From an uncultured Candidatus Saccharibacteria bacterium (GTDB taxonomy: Bacteria > Patescibacteriota > Saccharimonadia > Saccharimonadales > Saccharimonadaceae), in contig CAMZEA010000004.1 of the NCBI GenBank assembly GCA_947305655.1, forward strand, positions 1-41,870: DNA of 41,870 nucleotides, written 5' to 3'. How positions within the stretch are numbered: position 1 is the stretch's first letter; every line of letters starts with the position of its first letter. Below, piece after piece: positions 1-6,929 of this stretch. Below the pieces are notes generated by a model, which searched no databases, was not told the DNA's origin, and worked only from the letters and a program-made list of their open reading frames with translations. Position numbers and translations under genes: made by a program.

Positions 1-75
1 GCTATCGACGAAGCTGGCGCTTGCAAGATTATTGCTGGCACCGCACGCTCGATGGGCGTCGAGGTCGTCGAATAA
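1..75 (+). CDS. rplK: 50S ribosomal protein L11, C-terminal end (partial)
   Basis: The first 24 codons end in TAA at 73-75 and read as the conserved L11 C-terminus (KIIAGTARSMGVEVVE). L11 binds the GTPase-associated region of 23S rRNA. The gene start lies outside the window. In most bacteria rplK is followed directly by rplA; here a cdsA-like gene with its own promoter sits between them. Confidence 0.93.
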   Translation, partial: AIDEAGACKIIAGTARSMGVEVVE

Positions 76-86
76 GACCACAAGAG

Positions 87-115
87 AGCACTCCTTTACA
101 AGGGGGTGCTTTTTT
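87..115 (+). terminator. Intrinsic terminator after rplK, overlapping the cdsA promoter
   Basis: AGCACTCC (87-94) pairs with GGGGTGCT (103-110), with one G-U pair, and is followed by six T residues. The -35 candidate of the next gene (TTTACA, 95-100) lies in the hairpin loop. Confidence 0.85.
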
Positions 116-123
116 GGTATAAT
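95..123 (+). promoter_or_regulatory. Promoter of the cdsA-like gene, inside the rplK terminator
   Basis: TTTACA (95-100), a 17-base spacer and TATAAT (118-123), with an extended -10 TGG at 115-117. A transcript starting near 130 would lack the 5' arm of the terminator and so escape it. Confidence 0.8.
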
Positions 124-171
124 ATGCAAATCTAGTTAGCTTCACAAATTCATTCAGAAAGGGGTGGTTTT

Positions 172-1065
172 ATGAAAGGAAGGCTAATTGGCGCAGCTTT
201 CATTATCGCGACGTTGGCGATTGTTTACTTCGACCTGAGAGAAATTCTTGCATTTATCTTCCCTATTGCAGTGGTTCTCTATGTGATTAAAGTAATGATC
301 GACACTTATGTAAAGCCGTATCAAATTGCTTCTCATTCATACAAATCCCCCGGCGCTATTTGGGCATGGATACTTTTCGCCTATTCTGCCACGGTATTCT
401 GTATGAAATTCAGGAAGCTAATGCTCGCGGCTCTTATCACCGACTTACGAGAAGATTTCGCAGCTCTGTTCTTCCTAGCGTTACTTCTTTGTATGGCGGA
501 GATATTAGTTATCGTGAGCGAGAGGCCGTTTCAGATTAACTCAGAAGCATGTAAACCAAACGGAATTTGGCGTCCAGAGTTAATGTTCCTCTACTTTGCA
601 GCAATTTTCTGCATGCTACTGAGGAGACAAGAGCTTCTATTCGTCGTAATAGTCTGCTCTTTATCCGATACGGGTGCCTTCACTGCCGGAAAACTTTTCG
701 GTAGGCACAAGGCAAAATTCTCTGCAGGGATTTCGCCAGACAAGACAATAGAAGGATATATCGGCGGGATTATATTCACGCTGATAGCGATTCCGGTTGC
801 CCTAGCCCTCCGAATAGGCGTTACACCGGGGTTAATCCTCTACTTGCTTCTAGGCGGTTTGACAGCAGAAATCGGCGACCTGCTTGGTTCCGCGACCAAG
901 CGGCAGCTGTCGATTAAAGATAGTGGGGATGGCTTGCGCGATAAGATCATCTTCGACGGACTCGAGTACCCCATTCGCGGGCACGGAGGGTACCTAGATC
1001 GTATGGATTCGATATCTCTCAATATCATTCTATACACAATCATTATTGGAACGTCGCATCTTTGA
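172..1065 (+). CDS. cdsA: Phosphatidate cytidylyltransferase-like membrane protein (CdsA family)
   Basis: The 297-residue protein has about seven to eight hydrophobic segments. Its C-terminus carries the CdsA signature: KR at 243-244, KD at 249-250 and HGGYLDRMD from 271. CdsA makes CDP-diacylglycerol from phosphatidic acid and CTP in the cytoplasmic membrane. The signature is unusual: about 14 extra residues (roughly 253-267) separate the KD half from the HGG half, which are normally only a few residues apart. The start is supported by AAAGGGG seven bases upstream of ATG. The gene is monocistronic, with its own promoter and terminator. The family call is fairly firm; full activity with the insertion is not certain. 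Confidence 0.85.
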   Translation: MKGRLIGAAFIIATLAIVYFDLREILAFIFPIAVVLYVIKVMIDTYVKPYQIASHSYKSPGAIWAWILFAYSATVFCMKFRKLMLAALITDLREDFAALFFLALLLCMAEILVIVSERPFQINSEACKPNGIWRPELMFLYFAAIFCMLLRRQELLFVVIVCSLSDTGAFTAGKLFGRHKAKFSAGISPDKTIEGYIGGIIFTLIAIPVALALRIGVTPGLILYLLLGGLTAEIGDLLGSATKRQLSIKDSGDGLRDKIIFDGLEYPIRGHGGYLDRMDSISLNIILYTIIIGTSHL

Positions 1066-1078
1066 TGCGGCGTTTCTT
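1051..1078 (+). terminator. Terminator overlapping the cdsA stop codon
   Basis: ACGTCGCATC (1051-1060) pairs with GATGCGGCGT (1064-1073) around a TTT loop, followed by a T-rich tail. The TGA stop at 1063-1065 sits in the hairpin. Confidence 0.8.
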
Positions 1079-1085
1079 CATGCTC

Positions 1086-1114
1086 TTGACTAACAGGGGC
1101 GGATTTGATATACT
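1086..1114 (+). promoter_or_regulatory. Promoter of rplA
   Basis: TTGACT (1086-1091), a 17-base spacer and TATACT (1109-1114), close to the sigma-70 consensus. It starts eight bases after the previous terminator, so rplA is transcribed separately from rplK. Confidence 0.85.
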
Positions 1115-1174
1115 AGAGCAAGTTAAATTTAAGGTCGGGAGGCGATAAGCCGTTTGTACCGCGAAAGGAATTTC

Positions 1175-2104
1175 ATGGCAACTAAGAAAGATGCCGAAAA
1201 ACTTGAGACTCCAGAGGTCGAGACCCCTGTAGTCGAAGAAGCTTCAGTTGAAACTGAAGCTCCAGCAGAAGACGAAAAGTTCGCAAAAGCTGGCAAAAAA
1301 TCTAAGAAGCACGTAGAAGAAGTCAAGGCCGAGGAAGAGCGCCAAGCTCGCAAGGCCGAGAAAGCCGCTGAACCAGAAAAGAAAGCTGGTCCAAAGCCAG
1401 TTACTCGCACCCGCCTCGAACGCCGCGGCAAGAACTACCGCAAGGCTGTCGAGAAGATCGAGAAAGGCAAAGTATATAGCCTTACCGATGCTATCAAGCT
1501 CGCTATCGAGACTAGCCCAGTTAAGTTTGACGCTACCGTCGAGATGCATTTCCGCCTCGGCGTAGACCCACGCCAGGCTGATCAGAACATCCGCGCTACG
1601 GTCACCCTTCCAGCTGGTACTGGTAAGACTGTCCGCGTCGCCGTCTTTGCTCCACTCGATATCGCTAAGGCCGCTAAGGCTGCTGGCGCAGATATCGCTG
1701 AGGACGAAGAGTTCACCAAGCGCCTCGATAAGGAACAGCTCGATTTCGACGTTCTTATCTCTACCCCACAGTACATGCCAAAGCTTGGTAAGTACGCTCG
1801 CTTGCTCGGTCCAAAGGGCCTCATGCCAAATCCAAAGGCTGGCACCGTTACGACCGATATCGAGAAGGCCGTCAAGGAAGCTAAGGCTGGTAAGATCGAG
1901 TACCGCGTCGACAAGCAGGCCATCATTCACGTTGGTCTTGGCAAGGTTAGCTTCGGCGCTGACAAGATTGCCGAGAACGTCAATGCGTTCATCGAGAGCC
2001 TTAAGAGCCAGAAGCCTGCATCCATCAAGGGTCAGTACGTGAAGTCCGTCTTCATCAGCACCACGATGGGTCCAAGCATCGAAGTCGAAAACAACTACAA
2101 CTAA
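1175..2104 (+). CDS. rplA: 50S ribosomal protein L1 with long charged N-terminal extension
   Basis: L1 forms the mobile stalk at the ribosomal E site. Residues from about 83 onward match the full L1 core (start near RRGKNYRKAVEKI, and the GPKGLMPNPKAGT segment). The first 82 residues are an added tail rich in Glu, Lys, Ala and Pro, first acidic and then basic, probably disordered. L1 is usually about 230 residues; this one is 309. ATG at 1175 is chosen because GAAAGGAA lies just upstream; an in-frame TTG at 1154 would lie upstream of that ribosome binding site. The gene is flanked by a promoter and a strong bidirectional terminator. Confidence 0.95.
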   Translation: MATKKDAEKLETPEVETPVVEEASVETEAPAEDEKFAKAGKKSKKHVEEVKAEEERQARKAEKAAEPEKKAGPKPVTRTRLERRGKNYRKAVEKIEKGKVYSLTDAIKLAIETSPVKFDATVEMHFRLGVDPRQADQNIRATVTLPAGTGKTVRVAVFAPLDIAKAAKAAGADIAEDEEFTKRLDKEQLDFDVLISTPQYMPKLGKYARLLGPKGLMPNPKAGTVTTDIEKAVKEAKAGKIEYRVDKQAIIHVGLGKVSFGADKIAENVNAFIESLKSQKPASIKGQYVKSVFISTTMGPSIEVENNYN

Positions 2105-2116
2105 TCCGTAGTAATC

Positions 2117-2148
2117 AAAAAAGTTCCGGTTTGAAGCCGGAACTTTTT
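2117..2148. terminator. Bidirectional terminator between convergent genes
   Basis: AAAAAGTTCCGG and CCGGAACTTTTT form a perfect hairpin with a 7-base loop, with A and T tracts on both sides. It serves rplA (+) and the gene at 2159-3061 (-). Confidence 0.92.
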
Positions 2149-2158
2149 GTTTGGCTAA

Positions 2159-3061
2159 TTATTTAAGCACGACGTAGTTGTCTTTATTCGTGAGCCAAGC
2201 TTCGATAGCATCGATGGACTCAGACTCCCACTTCGCATCATCGCCTTCTTGGGTGTACTGCTGCTGCGGGTGATAGTAGTAGATGTATTCGCCAGCATCG
2301 GTCTTCATGACTAGCTCTGGAGCGGAGCCCTGATCAGGGTACTCGCTAACCGCAATATCGATTGTACCGAGCGCCATGAGGCCGCTTTCGTTCTGACCGA
2401 GGAAGGCAGGAGCAGACTGAGCGCCTCTGGTATTTTTCGTGGAGGCGTTAACGTAAAGTGCGCTATAATTGCCATTGAATAGCTCGCTTATATTAAAGCG
2501 ATGATACTCATAGCTGAGGCTCTCGATGTTTTCTGGAACCTTTAGAGCGAGATTGTGGCCATCAAGATAGATATAACGAGTATTAGTCGACGTGTCCGCG
2601 ACAGGGGCATCGCTAGGCTTCGATGGATCGCTTGGCTTTGGAGCGAGCGCCTTTGAACTGACTTCGCGTCCGAGGAACTTAGTCGTGCCATCAGAGAAGA
2701 ACAGGTAACAAGCAGCGCCGGCGCCGAGAATCGCTAGAACAGCGAAGAGGAAAGTTGCAAGCTTCCAGCCCGCACCACCGCTTTTCTTCTCTTTTGGTTC
2801 CTTTACGGAATCGATTGTCATGATTGGCTCTTCTTTCTTCACCGGAGCTTCTGGCTCGGACTTAAAAACAATATCTTCTTTTGGCTCCTCTACCGCTGGC
2901 TCTGCTGCAGGAATAGAATCTTCTACTTCGCTGCTCTCGAGCTCTTCGATAGCGTCCGCCAATTCTTCGTTTTCGGTCTTTGTTTCTTCGGGAGATTCGT
3001 CTTTCATCCCACCGAAACTATGAAGTTCGCGAGCGTCGCGGCCGTTTTCTTCTTCATTCAT
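2159..3061 (-). CDS. Single-pass membrane protein with acidic cytoplasmic tail, function unknown
   Basis: I do not recognise a family. The 300-residue protein has a Glu/Pro/Lys-rich N-terminal tail (1-95), one transmembrane helix (about 99-122) and an exported C-terminal region of about 175 residues. The helix begins with GWKLATFLFAVLA, nearly the same as GWKIATIVCAVLA in the neighbouring protein at 3151-3660, so the two probably share an origin. Both genes also share promoter and leader sequence. The start has AAGGAG 11 bases upstream, longer than the usual spacing. Topology suggests a surface or periplasmic role anchored in the membrane; nothing more can be said. Confidence 0.75.
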   Translation of the reverse strand: MNEEENGRDARELHSFGGMKDESPEETKTENEELADAIEELESSEVEDSIPAAEPAVEEPKEDIVFKSEPEAPVKKEEPIMTIDSVKEPKEKKSGGAGWKLATFLFAVLAILGAGAACYLFFSDGTTKFLGREVSSKALAPKPSDPSKPSDAPVADTSTNTRYIYLDGHNLALKVPENIESLSYEYHRFNISELFNGNYSALYVNASTKNTRGAQSAPAFLGQNESGLMALGTIDIAVSEYPDQGSAPELVMKTDAGEYIYYYHPQQQYTQEGDDAKWESESIDAIEAWLTNKDNYVVLK

Positions 3062-3087
3062 TGTTCAATATTCTCCTTATGCTTATT

Positions 3088-3096
3088 ATTTTAGCA
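3088..3096 (-). promoter_or_regulatory. Extended -10 promoter of the 2159-3061 gene
   Basis: On the minus strand, TGC-TAAAAT is followed by a leader containing TAAGCATAAGGAGA. The same 14 bases and the same -10 hexamer occur upstream of the gene at 3151-3660. Confidence 0.7.
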
Positions 3097-3112
3097 TATT
3101 TTAAGATTCCAA

Positions 3113-3141
3113 CAAAAATCCGGCCTCAGGGAGACCGGATT
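3113..3141 (-). terminator. Terminator of the 3151-3660 gene
   Basis: On the minus strand AATCCGG and CCGGATT pair (seven bases) and are followed by TTTTTG. The next gene's promoter begins within about 20 bases. Confidence 0.8.
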
Positions 3142-3150
3142 GAGCATTCT

Positions 3151-3660
3151 TTAGTAGGTCTGATACTTGCCGCCTTCGTCCCAGCAGGTGACCCAAACCT
3201 GATTAATGTCGTCATCGACATAATCGTAGTTCTTAATGAAATCGGCGAGATCGCCAGAAATTTCATTGCAATATGGGAAGTGCTTCAGGTTGGAATCGTT
3301 AGCAATATTATAGGACTGCCACTCGGAACCCTTAGCGGTCTTTCTGAAGTAGACGTCGTTGCCCCATGCACCATCCATATCCTTGATGCTGCTACTTACG
3401 AACGCATAGTAGTACTTATTGTCCTTTGTAGTGCCTTTTTTGTAGTATTTAACCTCATAAGTGTACTTGTCGTCGCTTTTATCGACAATCTTATCGAGCG
3501 ACGCGAAGGCGTCAGATTCGCTATCGACATCTTTTGGCCTAGAGAAGAATAATACCGCTGCGGTTGCGCAACCGGCTACAGCGAGCACGGCGCAAACGAT
3601 TGTTGCGATTTTCCACCCGAGGACATTATCTTTGGTTTGCTTTTTTGTTGTTTTAGGCAT
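3151..3660 (-). CDS. Small membrane-anchored protein, function unknown (paralogue of the next gene)
   Basis: The 169-residue protein has a short basic N-terminus, one transmembrane helix (about 16-39) and an exported domain of about 130 residues rich in Asp, Lys and Tyr. The segment GWKIATIVCAVLA matches the helix start of the 300-residue protein encoded just downstream. No enzyme motif is visible. It has its own extended -10 promoter (TGG-TAAAAT, 3684-3692) directly after the rpmG terminator, and AAGGAG upstream of ATG. The paired genes may have arisen by duplication followed by strong divergence of the exported part. Confidence 0.72.
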   Translation of the reverse strand: MPKTTKKQTKDNVLGWKIATIVCAVLAVAGCATAAVLFFSRPKDVDSESDAFASLDKIVDKSDDKYTYEVKYYKKGTTKDNKYYYAFVSSSIKDMDGAWGNDVYFRKTAKGSEWQSYNIANDSNLKHFPYCNEISGDLADFIKNYDYVDDDINQVWVTCWDEGGKYQTY

Positions 3661-3683
3661 TTTATAATCTCCTTATGCTTAGA

Positions 3684-3692
3684 ATTTTACCA
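3684..3692 (-). promoter_or_regulatory. Extended -10 promoter of the 3151-3660 gene, fused to the rpmG terminator
   Basis: On the minus strand TGG-TAAAAT follows directly after the T tract of the rpmG terminator. Its 23-base leader shares TAAGCATAAGGAGA with the downstream paralogue. Confidence 0.7.
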
Positions 3693-3693
3693 T

Positions 3694-3727
3694 AAAAAAT
3701 ACGCCCCGCAAGGGCGGTGGCGTATTT
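3694..3727 (-). terminator. Terminator of rpmG
   Basis: On the minus strand AAATACGCC pairs with GGCGTATTT, followed by more T residues. The hairpin overlaps the rpmG stop codon (3726-3728). Confidence 0.8.
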
Positions 3728-3935
3728 AGCGTTTCTTTTCCTTGACTTCGTTGCGGCCGAGGTTCTTCTTGGTCTCGGTGAAGACAACGTGCTTGCGAAG
3801 TACTGGATCGTACTTGCGAAGGCTGAGTTTGTCAGGGGTGTTCATGGTGTTCTTCTTCGTGTAATAAAGGCGAATACCAGATTCCTCAGAAACTAAACCA
3901 ACAAGCTTGCGCTTGGTATTATTTTTCTTTGCCAT
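3726..3935 (-). CDS. rpmG: 50S ribosomal protein L33
   Basis: The 69-residue product matches L33 ([20 protein letters not shown] and [16 protein letters not shown]). It has no cysteines, so it is the zinc-free form of L33. The start is ATG at 3935; the open frame continues 13 codons upstream, but MAKKN is the natural start and follows an extended -10 box by only ten bases. The N-terminus is about 10 residues longer than in E. coli. It is divergent from trxA across a 65-base gap. Confidence 0.92.
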   Translation of the reverse strand: MAKKNNTKRKLVGLVSEESGIRLYYTKKNTMNTPDKLSLRKYDPVLRKHVVFTETKKNLGRNEVKEKKR

Positions 3936-3945
3936 ACTGTCCGCT

Positions 3946-3954
3946 ATTTTATCA
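3946..3954 (-). promoter_or_regulatory. Extended -10 promoter of rpmG
   Basis: On the minus strand TGA-TAAAAT ends ten bases before the rpmG ATG, which leaves an untranslated leader of only about three bases and no Shine-Dalgarno. Confidence 0.7.
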
Positions 3955-3985
3955 CAATAATTATTTTCTTGCAACAGATAGCTAG

Positions 3986-3994
3986 TGATACAAT
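3986..3994 (+). promoter_or_regulatory. Extended -10 promoter giving leaderless trxA mRNA
   Basis: TGA-TACAAT, then six bases, then the ATG at 4001. Transcription normally starts about seven bases after the -10, which here is the start codon. Confidence 0.75.
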
Positions 3995-4000
3995 ATAAGC

Positions 4001-4303
4001 ATGAATATCACTAGCGAAGAATTCGACAAAGAAGTCCTAAGTTGCGACAAACCTGTCGTCGTAGATTTTAACGCGACTTGGTGTCCGCCGTGCCAGGCTT
4101 TACACCCAATGCTCGAGGAACTTGCCGATGAAAGCGACGAATATAAGGTTGTTTTTGTCGATATCGACGAAGACCCCATCTTAGCGACCGAATATCATGT
4201 CTCATCAATTCCGTGCCTAGTGTTTTTTAAGAATGGCGAAGAATATGAGCGCCGCGTCGGCCTCATACCAAAGAAGCGTGTTAAGAAGATTTTGGAGGCC
4301 TAA
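4001..4303 (+). CDS. trxA: Thioredoxin
   Basis: Small thiol-disulfide reductase of the cytoplasm, 100 residues, full length for the family. The active site is WCPPC (Cys28, Cys31) instead of the usual WCGPC; a Pro at that place is more common in TlpA/ResA-like proteins and should shift the redox potential. The cis-Pro loop is SIPC (Pro71), with Cys72 in place of the usual Thr. The stop codon overlaps the trxB start by one base (TAATG), so the two form an operon and are likely redox partners. There is no ribosome binding site because the mRNA appears leaderless. Confidence 0.92.
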   Translation: MNITSEEFDKEVLSCDKPVVVDFNATWCPPCQALHPMLEELADESDEYKVVFVDIDEDPILATEYHVSSIPCLVFFKNGEEYERRVGLIPKKRVKKILEA

Positions 4304-5187
4304 TGTACGATATTTTGATTATTGGTGGCGGCCCAGCCGGACTCACTGCCGCGATTTATGCCCGCCGTGCCGGCAAGAAATGCCTCGTGCTCGAGGCGAC
4401 CGCTTGCGGTGGACAGATTCTCAATACCGATAAGATTACGAATTACCCCGCTATGGCCTCTATTTCTGGTCCTGAACTAGCGCAAAATATGCAGCAACAA
4501 GTGCTAGATTTGGGCGCCGAGATTGAGTACGATAAGGCTACGATGATCACCGCGATTGACGGAGGCTTCTCCGTAAAGGGCGAGGATGGCGAATATGCTG
4601 CCAAATCTATTATTATCGCCGCCGGCACTTCTCCGCGCAAGCTCGGCCTTCCGCGCGAAGACGAGTTCATCGGAAAGGGTGTTTCATACTGCGTAACCTG
4701 TGATGGCGCATTTTACAAAGGTAAAACCGTATCGATTTACGGCGGAGGCTTCTCGGCCGCTTATGGAGCTCTCTATCTGGCGGATATTGCCGATAAGGTC
4801 TATCTCGTCCATCACCACGACGAACTCCGTGCAACCGGCAGCGTAATCGACGCAATCAACGCAAACTCAAAGATCGAGATGGTGCTCGGTTCAGATATTG
4901 CTGAGCTCGAAGGCTCCGAAAAACTAACCGGTATCGCGCTTGCCGATGGCCGTTCGCTAGAGGTAGACGCACTCTTTGTCTCAATTGGACGCGTGCCGCA
5001 CTGCGATTTCTGCATCGACCTAAAACTCGACGACGAGGGATATATCGTTGCGGATGAGAGTTGCGAGACCAGTATTCCGGGCATCTTTGTCGCTGGCGAT
5101 ATTCGCACAAAAAATCTCCGCCAAATCGTGACGGCTACCGCCGATGGCGCCGCAGCCGCCGAGGCCGCAATCCGGTTCTTGAATTAA
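4303..5187 (+). CDS. trxB: Thioredoxin reductase-like flavoprotein
   Basis: FAD/pyridine nucleotide-disulfide oxidoreductase of 294 residues that should reduce the neighbouring thioredoxin. Seen: N-terminal FAD motif GGGPAG (8-13), redox pair CVTC (Cys130, Cys133; usually CATC), nucleotide-binding glycines GGGFSA (147-152), and the second FAD motif FVAGD near the C-terminus. The segment that normally reads HRRDxxRA and holds the NADPH 2'-phosphate is HHHDELRA (170-177), so one expected Arg is replaced and the electron donor may be NADH or another carrier. It is translationally coupled to trxA. Confidence 0.9.
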   Translation: MYDILIIGGGPAGLTAAIYARRAGKKCLVLEATACGGQILNTDKITNYPAMASISGPELAQNMQQQVLDLGAEIEYDKATMITAIDGGFSVKGEDGEYAAKSIIIAAGTSPRKLGLPREDEFIGKGVSYCVTCDGAFYKGKTVSIYGGGFSAAYGALYLADIADKVYLVHHHDELRATGSVIDAINANSKIEMVLGSDIAELEGSEKLTGIALADGRSLEVDALFVSIGRVPHCDFCIDLKLDDEGYIVADESCETSIPGIFVAGDIRTKNLRQIVTATADGAAAAEAAIRFLN

Positions 5188-5204
5188 CCTGAAGTTTATG
5201 CTAG

Positions 5205-5210
5205 TATAAT
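5205..5210 (+). promoter_or_regulatory. -10 box of tRNA-Thr
   Basis: TATAAT ends nine bases before the mature tRNA 5' end. No convincing -35 box is seen. Confidence 0.6.
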
Positions 5211-5219
5211 CAACAGGTT

Positions 5220-5294
<75 letters not shown>

Positions 5295-5314
5295 TTTTTG
5301 TTGCCTTGCCTTTG

Positions 5315-5343
5315 TTGACTTTGTGCTAATTTTGTGCTATAAT
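5315..5343 (+). promoter_or_regulatory. Strong promoter of the 5435-5971 gene, with a direct repeat in its spacer
   Basis: TTGACT (5315-5320), a 17-base spacer and TATAAT (5338-5343), with extended -10 TGC. TTTGTGCTA occurs at about 5320-5328 and again at 5331-5339, one helical turn apart, between and into the promoter boxes; it could be an operator. Confidence 0.85.
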
Positions 5344-5361
5344 TATAAGATATACACTATT

Positions 5362-5408
5362 TGGCTGGCACCTTAAAAACTCAAGAAAAGAGGAGTTTTT
5401 GCCAGCCA
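5362..5408 (+). promoter_or_regulatory. Leader hairpin with Shine-Dalgarno look-alike
   Basis: TGGCTGGCA (5362-5370) pairs with TGCCAGCCA (5400-5408), and AAAACTC (5376-5382) pairs with GAGTTTT (5393-5399). The 3' arm contains AGGAGTTTTT, nearly the same as the true ribosome binding site AGGAGGTTTTT at 5424-5434, so the AAAAAC arm could pair with either one. Confidence 0.65.
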
Positions 5409-5434
5409 TAAAAACACACACATAGGAGGTTTTT

Positions 5435-5971
5435 ATGGACAAAAATGATTTGTTTTCAAACATTGCCGCACTTTACAGCAAAGCTGCTGGAACGGAGTTC
5501 GTCTTCGACGGCGACCACATGCCACCTACGGATGAGCAGCTCAGAATGCTGAAGGCCGCGCTGGCCTACCGCCTGACTTCAGATCAGTTTTACGTTATCG
5601 TGAAACATTTTGGTCTTGAAGGCGGCCCGAGGATTGGTATCGAGAATATCGCTCTCATCGGCCGAGATTCGTGGGAAGTCTACTGTGATGCGATGAATGC
5701 GCTCGGGAGAAATCCCCTTCCGCCATTTCCTATCACGACTATCGACGAGGATGTCGCACATAAACTCGGGTCCGACGAAAGCATTAAGCACCTCGGCCTA
5801 AGTACCCGCACTCTCAATACACTGTTCCGCTCCGACATATATACAATAGGGGATTTGCTAAGAGTCGAGAGAGGAAAACGGTTTTTCTGTAGAAATTTTG
5901 GCGATGGGAGCCGCAAAGAACTTGAGGCGGCAATGGCAAAAGCCGGCTACGCAAATTTTTCCGCACGCTGA
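5435..5971 (+). CDS. Orphan protein with sigma-region-4-like and RNA polymerase alpha-CTD-like parts
   Basis: 178 residues, soluble. Residues about 117-174 resemble the alpha C-terminal domain: a helical start (LGLSTRTLNTLFRSDIYTIG), then an NFGDGSRKELEAAM segment that fits the helix-hairpin-helix of alpha-CTD. Residues about 33-92 (LTSDQFYVIVKHFGLEGG...IALIGRDSWEVY) loosely resemble sigma region 4. Both comparisons are by eye. This suggests contact with promoter DNA or RNA polymerase, but no function is known. The gene is monocistronic with a strong promoter, a structured leader and AGGAGG five bases before ATG. Related alpha-CTD-like modules occur in the proteins at 33931 and 35313. Confidence 0.7.
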   Translation: MDKNDLFSNIAALYSKAAGTEFVFDGDHMPPTDEQLRMLKAALAYRLTSDQFYVIVKHFGLEGGPRIGIENIALIGRDSWEVYCDAMNALGRNPLPPFPITTIDEDVAHKLGSDESIKHLGLSTRTLNTLFRSDIYTIGDLLRVERGKRFFCRNFGDGSRKELEAAMAKAGYANFSAR

Positions 5972-5988
5972 TATCTCTTTTCGAGAGG

Positions 5989-6020
5989 ATAGCCCTCGGC
6001 TTCGGCCGGGGCTATTTTTT
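5989..6020 (+). terminator. Strong terminator with UUCG tetraloop
   Basis: ATAGCCCTCGGC pairs with GCCGGGGCTAT (one bulged T) around a TTCG loop, followed by T6. It overlaps the 3' end of the convergent gene at 6012-6242. Confidence 0.93.
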
Positions 6021-6242
6021 ATCTTTCGCAAACGCCTTGAAGCAGAAGAAAACAAGCGTAATGAGTACCGCGAATGCGAGCGGCTCAATGACATAATCTT
6101 GCACGGTGTAATGGAATTCGGAGTGAGTGATGACGCCAGCCCAGAAGAGATCGAGGAGCGGCCAAATAATCATCGCGGCGACCGCGCTGATTGCCCAAAA
6201 TACTAAGATTTGTAGATACTTGTTTCCAATTTTCTTTGCCAT
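6012..6242 (-). CDS. Small two-helix membrane protein, unknown
   Basis: 76 residues with a basic N-terminus, transmembrane helices at about 10-35 and 48-70, and a basic C-terminus (KAFAKDKK). No family recognised. Its ATG lies six bases after an extended -10 box, so the mRNA is likely leaderless. The stop codon overlaps the convergent terminator. Confidence 0.7.
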   Translation of the reverse strand: MAKKIGNKYLQILVFWAISAVAAMIIWPLLDLFWAGVITHSEFHYTVQDYVIEPLAFAVLITLVFFCFKAFAKDKK

Positions 6243-6248
6243 AGAGAT

Positions 6249-6257
6249 ATTTTAGCA
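6249..6257 (-). promoter_or_regulatory. Extended -10 promoter giving leaderless mRNA (6012-6242 gene)
   Basis: On the minus strand TGC-TAAAAT, six bases, then ATG at 6242. Confidence 0.72.
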
Positions 6258-6258
6258 C

Positions 6259-6288
6259 AACAGAAAGGCTCCCTCTTAGAGGGAGCCT
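6259..6288 (-). terminator. Terminator of the 6309-6929 gene
   Basis: A perfect 10-base stem (AGGCTCCCTC/GAGGGAGCCT, 3-base loop) followed on the minus strand by TTTCTGTT. The T tract is weak. Confidence 0.75.
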
Positions 6289-6308
6289 AACTAGGTGGAG
6301 GTCGTAAA

Positions 6309-6929
6309 TTAGTGAAGAAACGAGAGTAAGGCGGAACCGAACATGCTACCGATGGCCGCCATTGCGAGACCATCAATTGCATTGCATTGTGCTGAGTCTA
6401 ACGAAAATGCCATAAGCTCAAGCAGTTTGTCGTTGGGGACATAGCCCAGCTCATAGATACGCTGGACAATCAACTCCGAAAAGTCGGTTGCCACCTGTTC
6501 GACTTCGCCGCTCGCCAGATATCCGAGGAGAGCCGACATAGCTCTCTCGCCCATCGTCTTAATTTTATAGCGAGTTCTCGGAGAAGGCCTTCCCTTACGC
6601 TTTATGTTCATCAAGACGGAACGAGGTGCGCTGCCGCAAGTCTCGGTGTTGATGTAGCCCGCCATTTCCATATACCCCGCAAACGCGAAGGTATTCATAT
6701 ATGCAGCGAGCTTCTCGACCAATAATTGGCGCATATCTTCACTGAGCTTGCCACTGCCTTCGGCTACTGCCGCTGCCCTAAGAATTGACGAGAAGGTATC
6801 TTCCATCTCCTCGAGATAGAGTCTGCCGCCCTTCTTGTTCTTGATAACAAGATCGTACAAAAGCTGCCCCATAGCCTCAACGTCGTTCTCCTTGACCATC
6901 CTAAAAACATCTACGTTCGTGACTTCCAT
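6309..6929 (-). CDS. Orphan cytoplasmic protein, unknown
   Basis: 206 residues, mostly helical by composition, with no transmembrane segment and no motif I recognise. A basic stretch lies in the middle (NIKRKGRPSPRTRYKIK, about 119-135), which could bind nucleic acid. The ATG at 6929 is chosen because AGGAGGC lies seven bases upstream; an upstream in-frame start would lie inside the leader. Promoter and leader are near copies of those of the gene at 7072-7731, although the proteins are not clearly similar. Confidence 0.68.
   Translation of the reverse strand: MEVTNVDVFRMVKENDVEAMGQLLYDLVIKNKKGGRLYLEEMEDTFSSILRAAAVAEGSGKLSEDMRQLLVEKLAAYMNTFAFAGYMEMAGYINTETCGSAPRSVLMNIKRKGRPSPRTRYKIKTMGERAMSALLGYLASGEVEQVATDFSELIVQRIYELGYVPNDKLLELMAFSLDSAQCNAIDGLAMAAIGSMFGSALLSFLH

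Noticed and set aside
1154-1174. TTG as start of rplA
   Set aside because: It would place the GAAAGGAA binding site inside the gene; ATG at 1175 fits better.
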